64,000 nucleotides of DNA from an uncultured Acidimicrobiaceae bacterium (GTDB lineage: Bacteria > Actinomycetota > Acidimicrobiia > Acidimicrobiales > RAAP-2): assembly GCA_937975915.1 (NCBI GenBank), contig CALJTY010000030.1:492733-556732 (forward strand). The letters run 5' to 3'. Under the pieces are notes generated by a model. It did no database searches. It was given only the letters and a program-made list of their open reading frames with translations, and was not told where the DNA came from. The position numbers and the translations under genes are program-made. Shown in pieces: positions 1 to 10,596 of the stretch. The first letter of the stretch is position 1; every line of letters begins with the position of its first letter.

Positions 1-1
1 C

Positions 2-856
2 GGTCGTATTGATGCAGAAGTTTCAGTCAGCGACAGCGGGATCAAGGTTGGCAACAAAACCATCAAGGTGTTCGCCGAACGAAGCCCTGAGGCACTTCCA
101 TGGGGTGAGCTAAGCATCGATGTGGTAATTGAATCCACGGGATTATTCACTACTCGTGAGAAGGCTGCGGCCCACCTCAACGCCGGAGCAAAGCGAGTAA
201 TCATCTCAGCTCCAGGAACAGATGTTGATGCAACTTTTGTTTACGGTGTTAACCACTCCACCTATGACGCAAATAACCACTTCATTGTGAGCAATGCATC
301 GTGCACCACAAACTGCTTCGTTCCCATGGTGAAGGTATTGGACGACGCTTTCGGTGTTGATACTGGTCTCATGACCACAATCCACGCTTACACGAATGAC
401 CAGAATCTTCTTGACCTTCAACACGGTGACCTTCGTCGTGCTCGTGCCGCAGCAGTCAACATTGTTCCCTCATCCACAGGAGCTGCACGCGCAACCAGCC
501 TTGTTCTTGAAGCGATGAAGGGGCGACTCGATGGAACATCACTTCGAGTTCCAATTCCAGACGGTTCAATCACTGACTTCACTGCAATCGTTAGCTCAAC
601 ATCAGTTGAGGAGATCAACGCTGCTTTCAAGAAGGCCGCCGAAGGCGAACTAAAGGGTGTACTTGTTTACACCGAAGACTTAATTGTTTCCTCTGACATT
701 GTTGGCCAGCCTGCTTCATGCACATTTGACTCGCAGATGACGATGGTGCAAAAGATCGATGACAACAAGTCACTTGTAAAGATCTTTGGTTGGTATGACA
801 ACGAGTGGGGATACTCGAACCGCCTTGTTGATTTAACGACACACATCGGTAAGTAG
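2..856 (+). CDS. gap: Glyceraldehyde-3-phosphate dehydrogenase (5' end outside window)
   Basis: Glycolytic enzyme converting glyceraldehyde 3-phosphate, NAD+ and phosphate to 1,3-bisphosphoglycerate in the cytosol. The frame is open from base 2, so the start codon and about 50 N-terminal residues of the nucleotide-binding domain lie upstream of the window; an internal GTG at 68 is not the real start. Visible are the catalytic cysteine motif SNASCTTNC, the phosphate-binding HAYTNDQ and SSTGAARA segments, and the C-terminal WYDNEWGYSNR signature. It is followed after 3 nt by pgk and then tpiA, a classic gap-pgk-tpiA operon. Identity is certain from the motifs; cofactor preference cannot be judged without the N-terminus. 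Confidence 0.97.
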   Translation, partial: GRIDAEVSVSDSGIKVGNKTIKVFAERSPEALPWGELSIDVVIESTGLFTTREKAAAHLNAGAKRVIISAPGTDVDATFVYGVNHSTYDANNHFIVSNASCTTNCFVPMVKVLDDAFGVDTGLMTTIHAYTNDQNLLDLQHGDLRRARAAAVNIVPSSTGAARATSLVLEAMKGRLDGTSLRVPIPDGSITDFTAIVSSTSVEEINAAFKKAAEGELKGVLVYTEDLIVSSDIVGQPASCTFDSQMTMVQKIDDNKSLVKIFGWYDNEWGYSNRLVDLTTHIGK

Positions 857-859
857 TCA

Positions 860-1996
860 ATGACAGATTTGTTGGCGTCTTACGAGCGATGGGGAAGCCT
901 CGAAGGCAAGCGAGTCCTTGTAAGGGTTGACTTCAACACACCTGTTGATGAAGTTAACGGACAACTAGAAGTCACTGATGATTTTCGAATCAGAGCAACG
1001 CTGCCTCTCTTCGAGGATCTTCTTAGCCGTGGAGCGACGGTTGTTGCCTGCACCCACTTTGGAAGACCAAAGGGTGCAGTCGTAGAAAAGTACAGCGTTG
1101 CTCCAGTACGACGTCGCTTGAAAGAACTTTGTCCCCAAGTTGAGTTATTAGAAAATCTCAGATTCAATCCGGGCGAAGAGTCAAATGACCGCGGTTACGG
1201 CGAACAATTGGTTGCGGGTTTTGACTATTACATCAACGAAGCTTTCAGTGCATCGCACCGTGAGCACGCCTCAATAATGTGGCCACCCGTGTTGCTTCCA
1301 AGTGCGGCTGGTCCAAACTTGCAAAAAGAAGTTGCCACCCTTTCTGGCATCCTTCAAAATCCCGCACGACCTTTCGTGGCAATTGTTGGAGGCGCCAAAG
1401 TCGCTGACAAGCTTGGAATCGTGAAAGTTCTGAGTGAGAAGGCCGACACGGTAATTGTCGGTGGTGGCATGGCTTTTACGTTTCAATCAACGCAAGGTCG
1501 AACTATTGGTGGGTCACTTTTCGACGAATCGTTCTTAGGCGAATGCTCAACGTTGATGGACGGTGGAAAGGTCCTCATCCCACAAGATTCAATTGGTCTC
1601 GCTGTTGGCCTTCCATTTGGCTCTAAAGGTGGCAGTGACACACCGATCGACTTCGGAGCAAACATTCCTGATGGTTTTCAAGGCTTAGACATTGGACCTA
1701 AGTCAATAATTGATTTTGAAGAAGCAATCTCTTCTGCCGCAACAGTTCTGTGGAATGGTCCTATGGGAGTTTTCGAAGACGAGAGATTTAGCAACGGAAC
1801 TGAAGCCATTGCTCGCTGCGTTGCTAGGTCTTCAGCAATCTCAGTAATTGGCGGGGGAGACTCCGTGTCTGCGATTCAGATGTTCGGATTGGAAGACCAA
1901 GTCAGTTTTGTTTCAACTGGTGGTGGTGCATCACTAGAGTTTGTAGAGCTGGGCGATCTGCCTGGCCTAAAAGCATTGCGTGAAAGTAGCAAGTAA
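860..1996 (+). CDS. pgk: Phosphoglycerate kinase
   Basis: Transfers phosphate from 1,3-bisphosphoglycerate to ADP, the first ATP-yielding step of glycolysis. The N-terminal RVLVRVDFNTPV motif (about residues 18-29), the substrate-binding THFGRPKG, the hinge GGAKVADKLG, and the C-terminal nucleotide site NGPMGVFE and GGGDSVSA are all present. At 378 residues it is slightly shorter than the usual 390-400. The ATG lies 3 nt after the gap stop and the gene ends directly against the tpiA start, so translation is probably coupled. One usually invariant region reads FSASHREHAS where many homologues have FGTAHRAHAS, a mild divergence. Confidence 0.97.
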   Translation: MTDLLASYERWGSLEGKRVLVRVDFNTPVDEVNGQLEVTDDFRIRATLPLFEDLLSRGATVVACTHFGRPKGAVVEKYSVAPVRRRLKELCPQVELLENLRFNPGEESNDRGYGEQLVAGFDYYINEAFSASHREHASIMWPPVLLPSAAGPNLQKEVATLSGILQNPARPFVAIVGGAKVADKLGIVKVLSEKADTVIVGGGMAFTFQSTQGRTIGGSLFDESFLGECSTLMDGGKVLIPQDSIGLAVGLPFGSKGGSDTPIDFGANIPDGFQGLDIGPKSIIDFEEAISSAATVLWNGPMGVFEDERFSNGTEAIARCVARSSAISVIGGGDSVSAIQMFGLEDQVSFVSTGGGASLEFVELGDLPGLKALRESSK

Positions 1997-2776
1997 ATGT
2001 CATCGAAGCCACTCGTAATTGGAAACTGGAAGATGAATCTTGACTACGTCGAGGCAGTTCATCTGAGTCAGCAGTTTGCAGTCATGCTGAAGAACAAGCC
2101 TATGGAGAATGTTGACATTGTTGTGGCGCCTCCGTTCGTCGACATCAGAAGTGTAACTTCGATTATTGACTCTGAGCGCATCACTATGGAGGTTGCAGCT
2201 CAGCACGTGAACGCTAACGACAATGGTGCTCACACTGGCGAAATCAGTGCTCCGATGTTGAAGCGTCTTAACGTGAAATGGGTGTTGGTTGGCCATTCAG
2301 AACGTCGTTCAATGTACGCTCAACGAGACTCAGTCGTTGAGCAAACGCTTCAAGCTGTTGTGAAGTCTGGGATGAACGCAGTGTTGTGCGTTGGTGAGCC
2401 ACTCGATGTTCGTGAAGCAGGCGATCAAGAGAACTACGTGAAGGAACAGATTCACAGTGCACTCGTGAAGATTGACCCGAAGCATCGTGAGTTGCTAACC
2501 CTGGCCTACGAACCAATCTGGGCAATCGGTACCGGTCTCACCGCATCTTCAGAGCAAGTTTCTGAAATGACCTCATTTATTAGGAGCACATTAAAAGTTC
2601 TAGGTCTCAGCGAAACGAGAATTCTGTATGGTGGCTCAGTAAATGCTGAGAATGCAGAAACGCTGGTAACCGAGACGGGCGTAGACGGATTTCTCGTAGG
2701 TGGAGCCAGTCTTAAGGCTGAATCCTTCATGGCAATAATCCAAGCGTGCAACGACTGCTACGCTGGAAAACGCTAA
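1997..2776 (+). CDS. tpiA: Triose-phosphate isomerase
   Basis: Interconverts dihydroxyacetone phosphate and glyceraldehyde 3-phosphate. A full-length TIM barrel of 259 residues with the N-terminal GNWKMN (substrate Lys), the catalytic His in VGHSERR, the catalytic Glu in YEPIWAIGTG, and the phosphate-binding YGGSVN and GFLVGGASL loops. Its ATG follows the pgk TAA with no spacer, so it is the third gene of a coupled glycolytic operon, with secG 14 nt downstream. Confidence 0.97.
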   Translation: MSSKPLVIGNWKMNLDYVEAVHLSQQFAVMLKNKPMENVDIVVAPPFVDIRSVTSIIDSERITMEVAAQHVNANDNGAHTGEISAPMLKRLNVKWVLVGHSERRSMYAQRDSVVEQTLQAVVKSGMNAVLCVGEPLDVREAGDQENYVKEQIHSALVKIDPKHRELLTLAYEPIWAIGTGLTASSEQVSEMTSFIRSTLKVLGLSETRILYGGSVNAENAETLVTETGVDGFLVGGASLKAESFMAIIQACNDCYAGKR

Positions 2777-2790
2777 TCCGGAGGTTTTAG

Positions 2791-3021
2791 ATGTTGACTT
2801 GGTTAATCGTTGCAATTGAGGCTGTTTCAGCTATTGCACTTATATTTCTTGTTCTCCTGCACTCAGGACGTGGCGGCGGTATTTCTGACTTGATGGGTGG
2901 ATCTGTAGGCGCTGTCGCCGCCGGTTCGACTGTTGTTGAGCGAAATCTAGACAGAATCACCATTGCTGTCGCGTTGGTATTTACATTTGCCACGCTGACA
3001 CTCGACCTGCGCTTGCAGTAG
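2791..3021 (+). CDS. secG: Preprotein translocase subunit SecG
   Basis: Small membrane subunit of the SecYEG translocon. The 76-residue product has two hydrophobic helices (about residues 4-21 and 55-72) joined by a glycine-rich loop with LLHSGRGGGISDLMGG, the SecG signature. A good Shine-Dalgarno, GGAGG, sits 8 nt before the ATG, in contrast to the many genes here that lack one. The tpiA-secG adjacency is common in actinobacteria and other phyla. Confidence 0.93.
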   Translation: MLTWLIVAIEAVSAIALIFLVLLHSGRGGGISDLMGGSVGAVAAGSTVVERNLDRITIAVALVFTFATLTLDLRLQ

Positions 3022-3026
3022 TCACC

Positions 3027-4721
3027 ATGATCCGTCGAGGGTCAATTTCCCGCGCAGTGCTCACGGGTCTTGCCATAACGTTTGCAATCACCCCAACGGC
3101 TGTAGCTTCTGCCGCTAAAAAACCAATCGCAACGTCAAACGAAAATGCGAACACAATCACTGTGTCGCTGCCTGGCCCATTGAATGGTTGCGGTTACCTC
3201 GACGCTGGATCAAATCCAACATCAAAGGCAGTGCTCGATCTCATACAACCTTCTGCATTTTTGACCTCAACTTCAGACGTCCTTTTTGGTGAAGGAGGTC
3301 CAATTGACGCGGCTGAGCTCACATCGCTTGCACCAGAGACCGTCGTCTACACAATTGATTCGAGCTACACATGGTCAAATGGTGTTGCATTTAGTGGCAA
3401 GGATCTTCTTAATTGGTGGCTCTACGCAAAATCTGTTCCAAGCGTTTTCACCGATGGTTACCGGGCAATCAAGTCAGTGGTGGTCAATAAAGATGGAGCA
3501 ACGGTCACCGTAGTTTTCTCAACTCCTTATTCAGCTTGGAACACATTGTTCCGTGATGTGACGCCTGCACCAATTGTCCCGGACTGTTCATTTTCCGCAC
3601 TGTTGAGACGACCAACACTTGGTGCCTACAACGTTTCCTCCGCGAGTGCTTCACAGATTGTTCTAACCATGAATAAGAAGTGGAAGCTGAATCCGAATCG
3701 ATACGGACGCATCATCATTAACGCCTCGACGGTTATTCCGGTGGCTAAGAATGTCAATTTCGCGAGATACACAACGCAGGTAAGCAAGTCCCTCTCAATG
3801 ACGCTCAGTGCTCATCCGGAGTTCGCTAGCCACATTGGTACTTCTGATGATCTTCTTGAAATGACCTTTGCTCCTAGAACATTTGTCACCAGTGACATCA
3901 ATGTGCGCCAAGCACTTGCGCTTTCGATTCAAAGACAATTTATTCTCAACTCTCTATGGGGCAGCGTTACCTTCTCACCAGCACCTGCAACGTCGATGCT
4001 CTTGGCCCAAGGTCAAAGTGGCTATCCAGGTGGTTCTGGTCCAGGCCCAACGCAGAGTTCGACAACAACATCGGTTGTTAACTCTGAAACCACCAGCACA
4101 ACTCCAACCTCGACAGGCAACACAGTCGGCGATTGCCTCGCTTGTGCAATATCATTATTAACAAAAGATGCAGGTTTCAAAATTGTTGGTGGTATTTACA
4201 GAAATGCTGCGAACAAGGCACTTGTCGTTCACATGGCAGTTGGCCCGTCGAATCTAGAAAGAATCACCGCAAATCTCATCGCTGCTCAGTGGCGAAAAAT
4301 CGGAATTGTTGTCTATGAATATTTGTTCTCTGATAATGCATCTGCCCAAGATGCGGTTGCAAGAAATAGATACGACGTAGGAATCATCACACGTACTGCC
4401 TCAACCACACCGTCAGTTCTTGCTCGTTCGTTCTACGGAGAGAGTTTCACTGATAGCTATTCAAGCGCTGTTCGAACAGCGCTACTGAACAAGCAATTCA
4501 ACTCAGCAATTTCAAATTTCAATCCAGTGAATGCCCTCGTTACCTGGAAGGCCTTTGATCAAACTGTCCTAAGTCAGTTCTGGGTTAGACCGATTGTCAC
4601 ACTTCCAACAATGACAATTTGGTCGAATTCGCTTTCGAATGCTTTTGGGAGCCTTTCGGTCCAAGGTTTCGTTGATCAAATTCCACTGTGGGGCACAGTC
4701 GTCACCACACCATCGAAGTAA
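3027..4721 (+). CDS. Secreted family-5 solute-binding-like protein
   Basis: A 564-residue protein resembling ABC-transporter extracellular solute-binding family 5 (peptide/nickel type; LpqW-like proteins are related). The N-terminus is a Sec signal peptide: basic MIRRGSISR, a hydrophobic core to about residue 27, and an ASA cleavage region near 28-30. No lipobox cysteine is visible, so it would be released or held by other means. Family-like segments include YTIDSSYTWSNGVAFSGKD and DINVRQALALSIQR. Residues about 329-370 form a Gly/Ser/Thr/Pro-rich, low-complexity insert inside the binding domain. No permease or ATPase gene is adjacent, so the ligand and transport role are unknown; it may be an accessory envelope protein. 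Confidence 0.75.
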   Translation: MIRRGSISRAVLTGLAITFAITPTAVASAAKKPIATSNENANTITVSLPGPLNGCGYLDAGSNPTSKAVLDLIQPSAFLTSTSDVLFGEGGPIDAAELTSLAPETVVYTIDSSYTWSNGVAFSGKDLLNWWLYAKSVPSVFTDGYRAIKSVVVNKDGATVTVVFSTPYSAWNTLFRDVTPAPIVPDCSFSALLRRPTLGAYNVSSASASQIVLTMNKKWKLNPNRYGRIIINASTVIPVAKNVNFARYTTQVSKSLSMTLSAHPEFASHIGTSDDLLEMTFAPRTFVTSDINVRQALALSIQRQFILNSLWGSVTFSPAPATSMLLAQGQSGYPGGSGPGPTQSSTTTSVVNSETTSTTPTSTGNTVGDCLACAISLLTKDAGFKIVGGIYRNAANKALVVHMAVGPSNLERITANLIAAQWRKIGIVVYEYLFSDNASAQDAVARNRYDVGIITRTASTTPSVLARSFYGESFTDSYSSAVRTALLNKQFNSAISNFNPVNALVTWKAFDQTVLSQFWVRPIVTLPTMTIWSNSLSNAFGSLSVQGFVDQIPLWGTVVTTPSK

Positions 4722-4765
4722 AGGATTAGTGGCTGCGGGTCGCAGCGTATAAAGTGGTACTCCGC

Positions 4766-4851
4766 GTCGAAGTGGTGAAATGGCAGACACGCTAGCTTGA
4801 GGGGCTAGTGCTCGAAAGGGCGTGCGGGTTCAAGTCCCGCCTTCGACACCA
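4766..4851 (+). tRNA. tRNA-Leu (anticodon GAG)
   Basis: A full cloverleaf folds by eye: acceptor stem GTCGAAG/CTTCGAC, anticodon stem CTAGC/GCTAG with loop TTGAGGG (anticodon GAG at 4799-4801), a long class II variable arm, and a T arm GCGGG-TTCAAGT-CCCGC. Discriminator A and an encoded CCA end the gene at 4851. The long variable arm plus GAG identify leucine. It stands alone between the solute-binding-like gene and nadK. Confidence 0.96.
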
Positions 4852-4930
4852 ATGAATTACTCCCGTTGCCGTTACTGGTAGTGACGTAGGGGTCACAAGT
4901 AGTTACTACGATTAAGCCACGAGGTGCAAC

Positions 4931-5737
4931 GTGACCCAACTGCTTTTCACAGCTTTCAGCAATCGACCTGATGCCTTGGACCTTGCACGTGAAGCTGCAG
5001 AACGTCTCCAAGATTCTGGAATCACAAGTTCTGTTCACATGCTCGATTCAGATGAATCTCCTGTCGTCACAGAAGAAACACTCGTCGTCAGCCTCGGCGG
5101 AGATGGAACGTTTCTCCGTTCTGCACGAATTGCCCACCAGCACAATGCTCGACTCGTTGGAGTAAACCTCGGGCGACTCGGCTTTCTCTTGAATGTGCAA
5201 CCGTCTGAATTGGTCACAGTAATTAATGAAGCACTGGTGAGCAGCGAAGTTGATCATCGGATTGCACTCGAAATATCCTACTCAGGCAACAAATCTGAGT
5301 TTGCAATGAACGAAGTTGTGATTGAACGAGCTGAATCAGGGCACATGGTCAGAGTGAAGACATTCGTAGATAACGAAGAATTTTTGTCGTACTCAGCCGA
5401 TGGTGTAATGGTTTCAACCCCAACGGGCAGTACTGGCTACAACTTCTCTGCCGGAGGGCCTGTAGTGGATGCCACTCTTCCACTCATGATTCTGACGCCA
5501 ATCGCTCCTCACTTCACTATTGGAAACTCAATCGTTGTCGGATCTGAAAAGAAGTTTCGATTCGTCATTGAAAGCAATCGAGCTCTGGTGGTTGCAGATG
5601 GCCATACAGTTACCTCGCTTAACACTGGTGACTCCGTCGAAGTATCAATGAGTCAGACTCCGGTTCGAGTTGTTGCAACCCGGAGTTTCGATTTGGGAGT
5701 TCGTTTACGTCAAGGTCTTCGAGAGGGCCATGCCTAA
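4931..5737 (+). CDS. nadK: NAD kinase
   Basis: Phosphorylates NAD+ to NADP+ using ATP or polyphosphate. The GGDGT motif within SLGGDGTFLRSAR, the NLGRLGFL segment and the second conserved site TPTGSTGYNFSAGGP are present; 268 residues is normal length. The start is GTG at 4931 with GAGG 6 nt upstream as ribosome site. It overlaps recN by 8 nt, giving the nadK-recN pair common in actinobacteria. A TACGAT at 4907-4912 could be its -10 element. Confidence 0.95.
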   Translation: MTQLLFTAFSNRPDALDLAREAAERLQDSGITSSVHMLDSDESPVVTEETLVVSLGGDGTFLRSARIAHQHNARLVGVNLGRLGFLLNVQPSELVTVINEALVSSEVDHRIALEISYSGNKSEFAMNEVVIERAESGHMVRVKTFVDNEEFLSYSADGVMVSTPTGSTGYNFSAGGPVVDATLPLMILTPIAPHFTIGNSIVVGSEKKFRFVIESNRALVVADGHTVTSLNTGDSVEVSMSQTPVRVVATRSFDLGVRLRQGLREGHA

Positions 5738-7319
5738 ATCTCAGTTAGTCGAACTTTATGCTCAGGGGCTTGGAGTTATTGAAGAGGCTCGGGTTGAATT
5801 CTCCGAAGGGTTCAACGTAATCACTGGCGAGACTGGCGCTGGTAAAACACTTCTCTTGGGTGCACTCGACCTCTGCCTAGGCGGGGATGCCAGCGGTGCC
5901 CGCCATGCGGTGACAACGGACATGAAGGCAGCAGCACTGTTTGTTAACCGTGACGGCAAAGAAGTTTCACTTCTTCGTGAGTCCAGTCAAGGCGGTCGTC
6001 TTAGAAGCGCCCTGGACAACACAACAACTAGTGCTGAGTCACTTCGAATCCTGGCAGAAGAATTGATAGTCATTCATGGCCAACATGACTCACTGAGCTT
6101 GAAGAATCGTTCCGAGATACTGCGACTTGTTGACACGTCGGGCAAAGTTGATACGACTGGGCTCCAAGAAGTCAGGGCACAACTGAGCGAGGCCTTGAAG
6201 TTGAGAGACAGTTTCGGCGGAGATGGTGCGAACCGAGAGAGAGAAATTGAATTTCTAAAATTTCAAATCTCGGAGATTGAGTCCGTAAAAATATATTCTC
6301 CTAATGAGCTGAAAGAGGTTCTAGAAGAACTGACTAGGTTGACCGAGATTCGTGATGGGCAAGCAGCAATCATGGGTGTGATCCAAGCACTTGATTCAGA
6401 GAATGAAGAAGCGGTCCTCACGCGTCTAGCCAGAGCAATTGGTGAGATCCCTAGCGGTGAGACGTACGACAGTGCTCGAGACGGACTTAGAGGCTCTTTG
6501 GAACAGGCGAGGGACAGCATTCGTGAGCTCTCGTCCTTTACCGATTCAGATGCTTTCGACGAGGAGCGTCTCGGCGCACTTGATGAACGAGCCGCTGCGC
6601 TACAAAACATCGCTCGCAAATACAACAATTCTCTCGAAGAAGCTCTTCAAGCGCTTAGCGATTTCTCAGCAGATCTTGAGCGTCGTACAGGTGAATCTGG
6701 ACGAATTGAGAATCTCGATACTGAAATTGCGCAACTCATGTCTAAGGAAGTTGAACTAGCTCGTAAGGCAAAAAAAGATCGTGAGTATGCCTCTGTGAAA
6801 CTGACTGAAGCAGTCCGAGCGCAGCTACCAAGAGTTGCCCTCCCAAATGCATTGCTCAGATTTGACGTCGGAGGCGATGACGGCTCTCACGCTCAGATTC
6901 TCTTCACACCAAATCCAGGTCTCCCAGAAGGTCCCTTACAGTCCCTCGCTAGTGGTGGAGAACTCAGTCGCGTCCTGCTGGCCATCTCATTAGAAACCGC
7001 CCAGGACGATGTGGTGGCCGTTTTTGATGAAGTTGACTCCGGTGTGGGTGGCCAGGTCGCCCAGCAGATAGGGGACTGTTTGCTCGAATTAGGGCATCGT
7101 CAGCAGGTTTTGGCAGTCACCCACTTGGCTTCGGTGGCCGCAAAAGCGGACCACCATTTTGTAATTGAGAAAACTATAATTAATGGCACGGCATCGACCA
7201 AGATTAGAAAGGTTGAAGGCGACGATCGCGTAAGCGAAATTGCCAGAATGCTGGTCGGCGACTCTCAAAGCCAAGAATCGCGAGCACTCGCTCTGCAACT
7301 TCTCGAATCTCGTCGTTAA
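5730..7319 (+). CDS. recN: DNA repair protein RecN
   Basis: SMC-like ATPase acting in double-strand break repair. Walker A GETGAGKT (residues 33-40), a long central region rich in Glu, Arg and Leu predicted to form the coiled-coil arms, the ABC signature LASGGELSRV, and Walker B VVAVFDEVDSGVGG are in the expected order. The frame is open further upstream to 5670, but ATG 5730 gives the canonical RecN N-terminus, overlaps the nadK stop by 8 nt and is preceded by GAGAGGG. Length 529 is at the short end for the family (about 550-570). Confidence 0.95.
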   Translation: MPKSQLVELYAQGLGVIEEARVEFSEGFNVITGETGAGKTLLLGALDLCLGGDASGARHAVTTDMKAAALFVNRDGKEVSLLRESSQGGRLRSALDNTTTSAESLRILAEELIVIHGQHDSLSLKNRSEILRLVDTSGKVDTTGLQEVRAQLSEALKLRDSFGGDGANREREIEFLKFQISEIESVKIYSPNELKEVLEELTRLTEIRDGQAAIMGVIQALDSENEEAVLTRLARAIGEIPSGETYDSARDGLRGSLEQARDSIRELSSFTDSDAFDEERLGALDERAAALQNIARKYNNSLEEALQALSDFSADLERRTGESGRIENLDTEIAQLMSKEVELARKAKKDREYASVKLTEAVRAQLPRVALPNALLRFDVGGDDGSHAQILFTPNPGLPEGPLQSLASGGELSRVLLAISLETAQDDVVAVFDEVDSGVGGQVAQQIGDCLLELGHRQQVLAVTHLASVAAKADHHFVIEKTIINGTASTKIRKVEGDDRVSEIARMLVGDSQSQESRALALQLLESRR

Positions 7320-7341
7320 TCAGAAGAAATTTCTCGCCCTG

Positions 7342-7376
7342 GCGGCTAGTATGAGATTCCGTGAATGCGGCTAGTA
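7342..7376 (+). repeat. 10-bp direct repeat before pyrG
   Basis: GCGGCTAGTA occurs at 7342-7351 and again at 7367-7376, start to start 25 bp apart, in the 61-bp recN-pyrG gap. The first copy contains TAGTAT (7347-7352), a TANNNT -10 candidate for pyrG that would give a leader of about 20 nt. No function is known; it could be chance. Confidence 0.5.
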
Positions 7377-7377
7377 A

Positions 7378-9033
<1,656 letters not shown>

Positions 9034-9066
9034 TTTTGTCGTTCCACGAACTGTCTGGAACTCACC

Positions 9067-9969
9067 TTGGCAACCAGTGAAGAACTACTAACTGATTATC
9101 TTCAATGGCTGAGCATTGAAAAGGGAAGAAGTTCAGCGACTATTGAGGCGTATAAACGCGACATTGAATCTTTCCTCCAGTGGATGAAGAGCCAGAAACT
9201 CTCAGTCAAAAAACTTAGCGAAGCAGACTTCGAGAAATACTTCAATCAACTTCGTAAAGATGGACATGCTGACAGTTCGGTTGCAAGAGCCATGTCTTCA
9301 GTGCGTGGATGGTTCGGTTTCATGGCTGAAGAGGGAAGTATTTCAGTTGATCCGACGACCAGAATCGTTGGTGGCAAACGCGGAAGGACGCTACCTAAAC
9401 CGCTCGAGGAATCGCTAATGATTCGACTGCTCGATTCCATTCCATCTGAGACGCCTTCAGATTTACGTGACCATGCACTTTTTGAACTTCTCTATGGCAC
9501 AGGAGCTCGGGTGAGCGAGGTCGTCGGAATCTCGCTGCAGGACGTTGACTTCGATGAAGAACTCATTCTGGTGACGGGAAAGGGCTCTAAGCAACGTCTG
9601 GTCCCGATGGGTAAAACATTAAAGGGTGCACTCCGTACGTATTTGACAAAAGGTGGCAGAAGTGAATTCCCAAATGCAAAGCAGTCAACGAGGCTATTTC
9701 TCAATGCTCGCGGTGGACCACTGACTCGTCAAGGAATAGACCTCATTATTCACAAGCGTGCACTACCCGCGGGAATTGAGCAATCGACAATCAGTGCTCA
9801 CGTATTTCGACACAGTTGTGCCACACATATGCTGAGCCATGGCGCCGACATTCGTGTAGTTCAGGAGCTCTTAGGTCATTCATCAATTTCCACGACACAG
9901 ATTTACACCGCAGTTTCAATTACTTCGCTTCAGAAGGAATACAAGAGTGCGCACCCAAGAGCCCATTAG
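9067..9969 (+). CDS. xerD: Tyrosine recombinase XerD/XerC
   Basis: Site-specific recombinase that resolves chromosome dimers at dif. An N-terminal SAM-like core-binding domain (about residues 5-90) precedes the catalytic domain with Arg148, Lys172, His245, Arg248, His271 and nucleophile Tyr280, in the motifs GTGARVSE, HVFRHSCATH, LLGHSSISTTQIY. The start is TTG at 9067 with no good ribosome site, so the exact start is less certain. Position between pyrG and a peptidase gene is typical of xerD in actinobacteria. The stop codon TAG is also part of the -10 box of the next gene. Confidence 0.92.
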   Translation: MATSEELLTDYLQWLSIEKGRSSATIEAYKRDIESFLQWMKSQKLSVKKLSEADFEKYFNQLRKDGHADSSVARAMSSVRGWFGFMAEEGSISVDPTTRIVGGKRGRTLPKPLEESLMIRLLDSIPSETPSDLRDHALFELLYGTGARVSEVVGISLQDVDFDEELILVTGKGSKQRLVPMGKTLKGALRTYLTKGGRSEFPNAKQSTRLFLNARGGPLTRQGIDLIIHKRALPAGIEQSTISAHVFRHSCATHMLSHGADIRVVQELLGHSSISTTQIYTAVSITSLQKEYKSAHPRAH

Positions 9970-9972
9970 GTT
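9967..9972 (+). promoter_or_regulatory. -10 element for the M50 peptidase gene
   Basis: TAGGTT, matching TANNNT, lies exactly 6 nt before the GTG at 9979, the layout of a leaderless promoter. Its TAG is the xerD stop codon. Confidence 0.6.
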
Positions 9973-9978
9973 AGATAC

Positions 9979-10596
9979 GTGAATTACCTTTACTATCTTC
10001 TCGCAATTGTTCCTTCAATTGTGCTGCACGAAGTGAGCCACGGCTGGGTTGCTAATTACTTTGGTGACCCCACGGCGAAGCAGCAGGGAAGGCTCACGAT
10101 CAACCCTCTGAAACACATTGATCCCTTCGGAACTGTCCTTCTTCCTGCACTTCTCATCTTCAGCGGACTTCCAATGTTTGGTTACGCAAAGCCTGTGCCG
10201 GTGAATGTTTCAAGACTGAGAAATCCTCGCAAGCAGTCACTGTATGTTTCGATGGCTGGCCCATTAGTTAACATCATGCTGTCTGGAGTTGGATTTGCAC
10301 TTTGCGAGTACGCAATCCACAGTACGCAGAGTCAAATGACCTTCAACATAGGTGAATACCTTGGACTCGTAAACATCACGCTTGCTGCTTTCAACCTGAT
10401 TCCGATCCCACCACTCGATGGTTCAGCGATCCTTGAGAGGTTTATTCCACAGCGCAACCTTGGCAAGTATTACGACTTGCGTTCTAAAGCACTGCCCTTT
10501 TTCATGGTGTTAATTATTGTTGACTCGATGTTCTTGCACATCGGAACAGGATTCCTAGGGAGCTTGCAGAACTGGTGGATAAGCCAGTTATTTTAG
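9979..10596 (+). CDS. M50 (site-2 protease family) membrane metallopeptidase
   Basis: A 205-residue polytopic membrane protein with the zinc motif HEVSH (His17, Glu18, His21) in the first helix and the second zinc motif NLIPIPPLDG (Asp147). It belongs to the compact YwhC/Rv-type branch of the site-2 protease family without a PDZ domain. Such proteins are predicted to cut substrates inside the membrane; the substrate here is unknown. It starts with GTG behind its own leaderless-type promoter and its TAG overlaps the convergent trpS stop by 3 nt within a 4-nt TTAG. Confidence 0.88.
   Translation: MNYLYYLLAIVPSIVLHEVSHGWVANYFGDPTAKQQGRLTINPLKHIDPFGTVLLPALLIFSGLPMFGYAKPVPVNVSRLRNPRKQSLYVSMAGPLVNIMLSGVGFALCEYAIHSTQSQMTFNIGEYLGLVNITLAAFNLIPIPPLDGSAILERFIPQRNLGKYYDLRSKALPFFMVLIIVDSMFLHIGTGFLGSLQNWWISQLF

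Noticed and set aside
4881..4909. Short inverted repeats (GTGAC/GTCAC and GTAGT/ACTAC) between tRNA-Leu and nadK
   Set aside because: Only 5-bp arms and no T-run; too weak to call an operator or terminator.
6263..6628. 121-codon open frame on the minus strand
   Set aside because: Lies opposite the RecN coiled-coil region; Ser-rich and without any start signal.
9067..9969. Mobile-element integrase
   Set aside because: Length, motifs and location after pyrG fit the housekeeping XerD; no flanking repeats or cargo.
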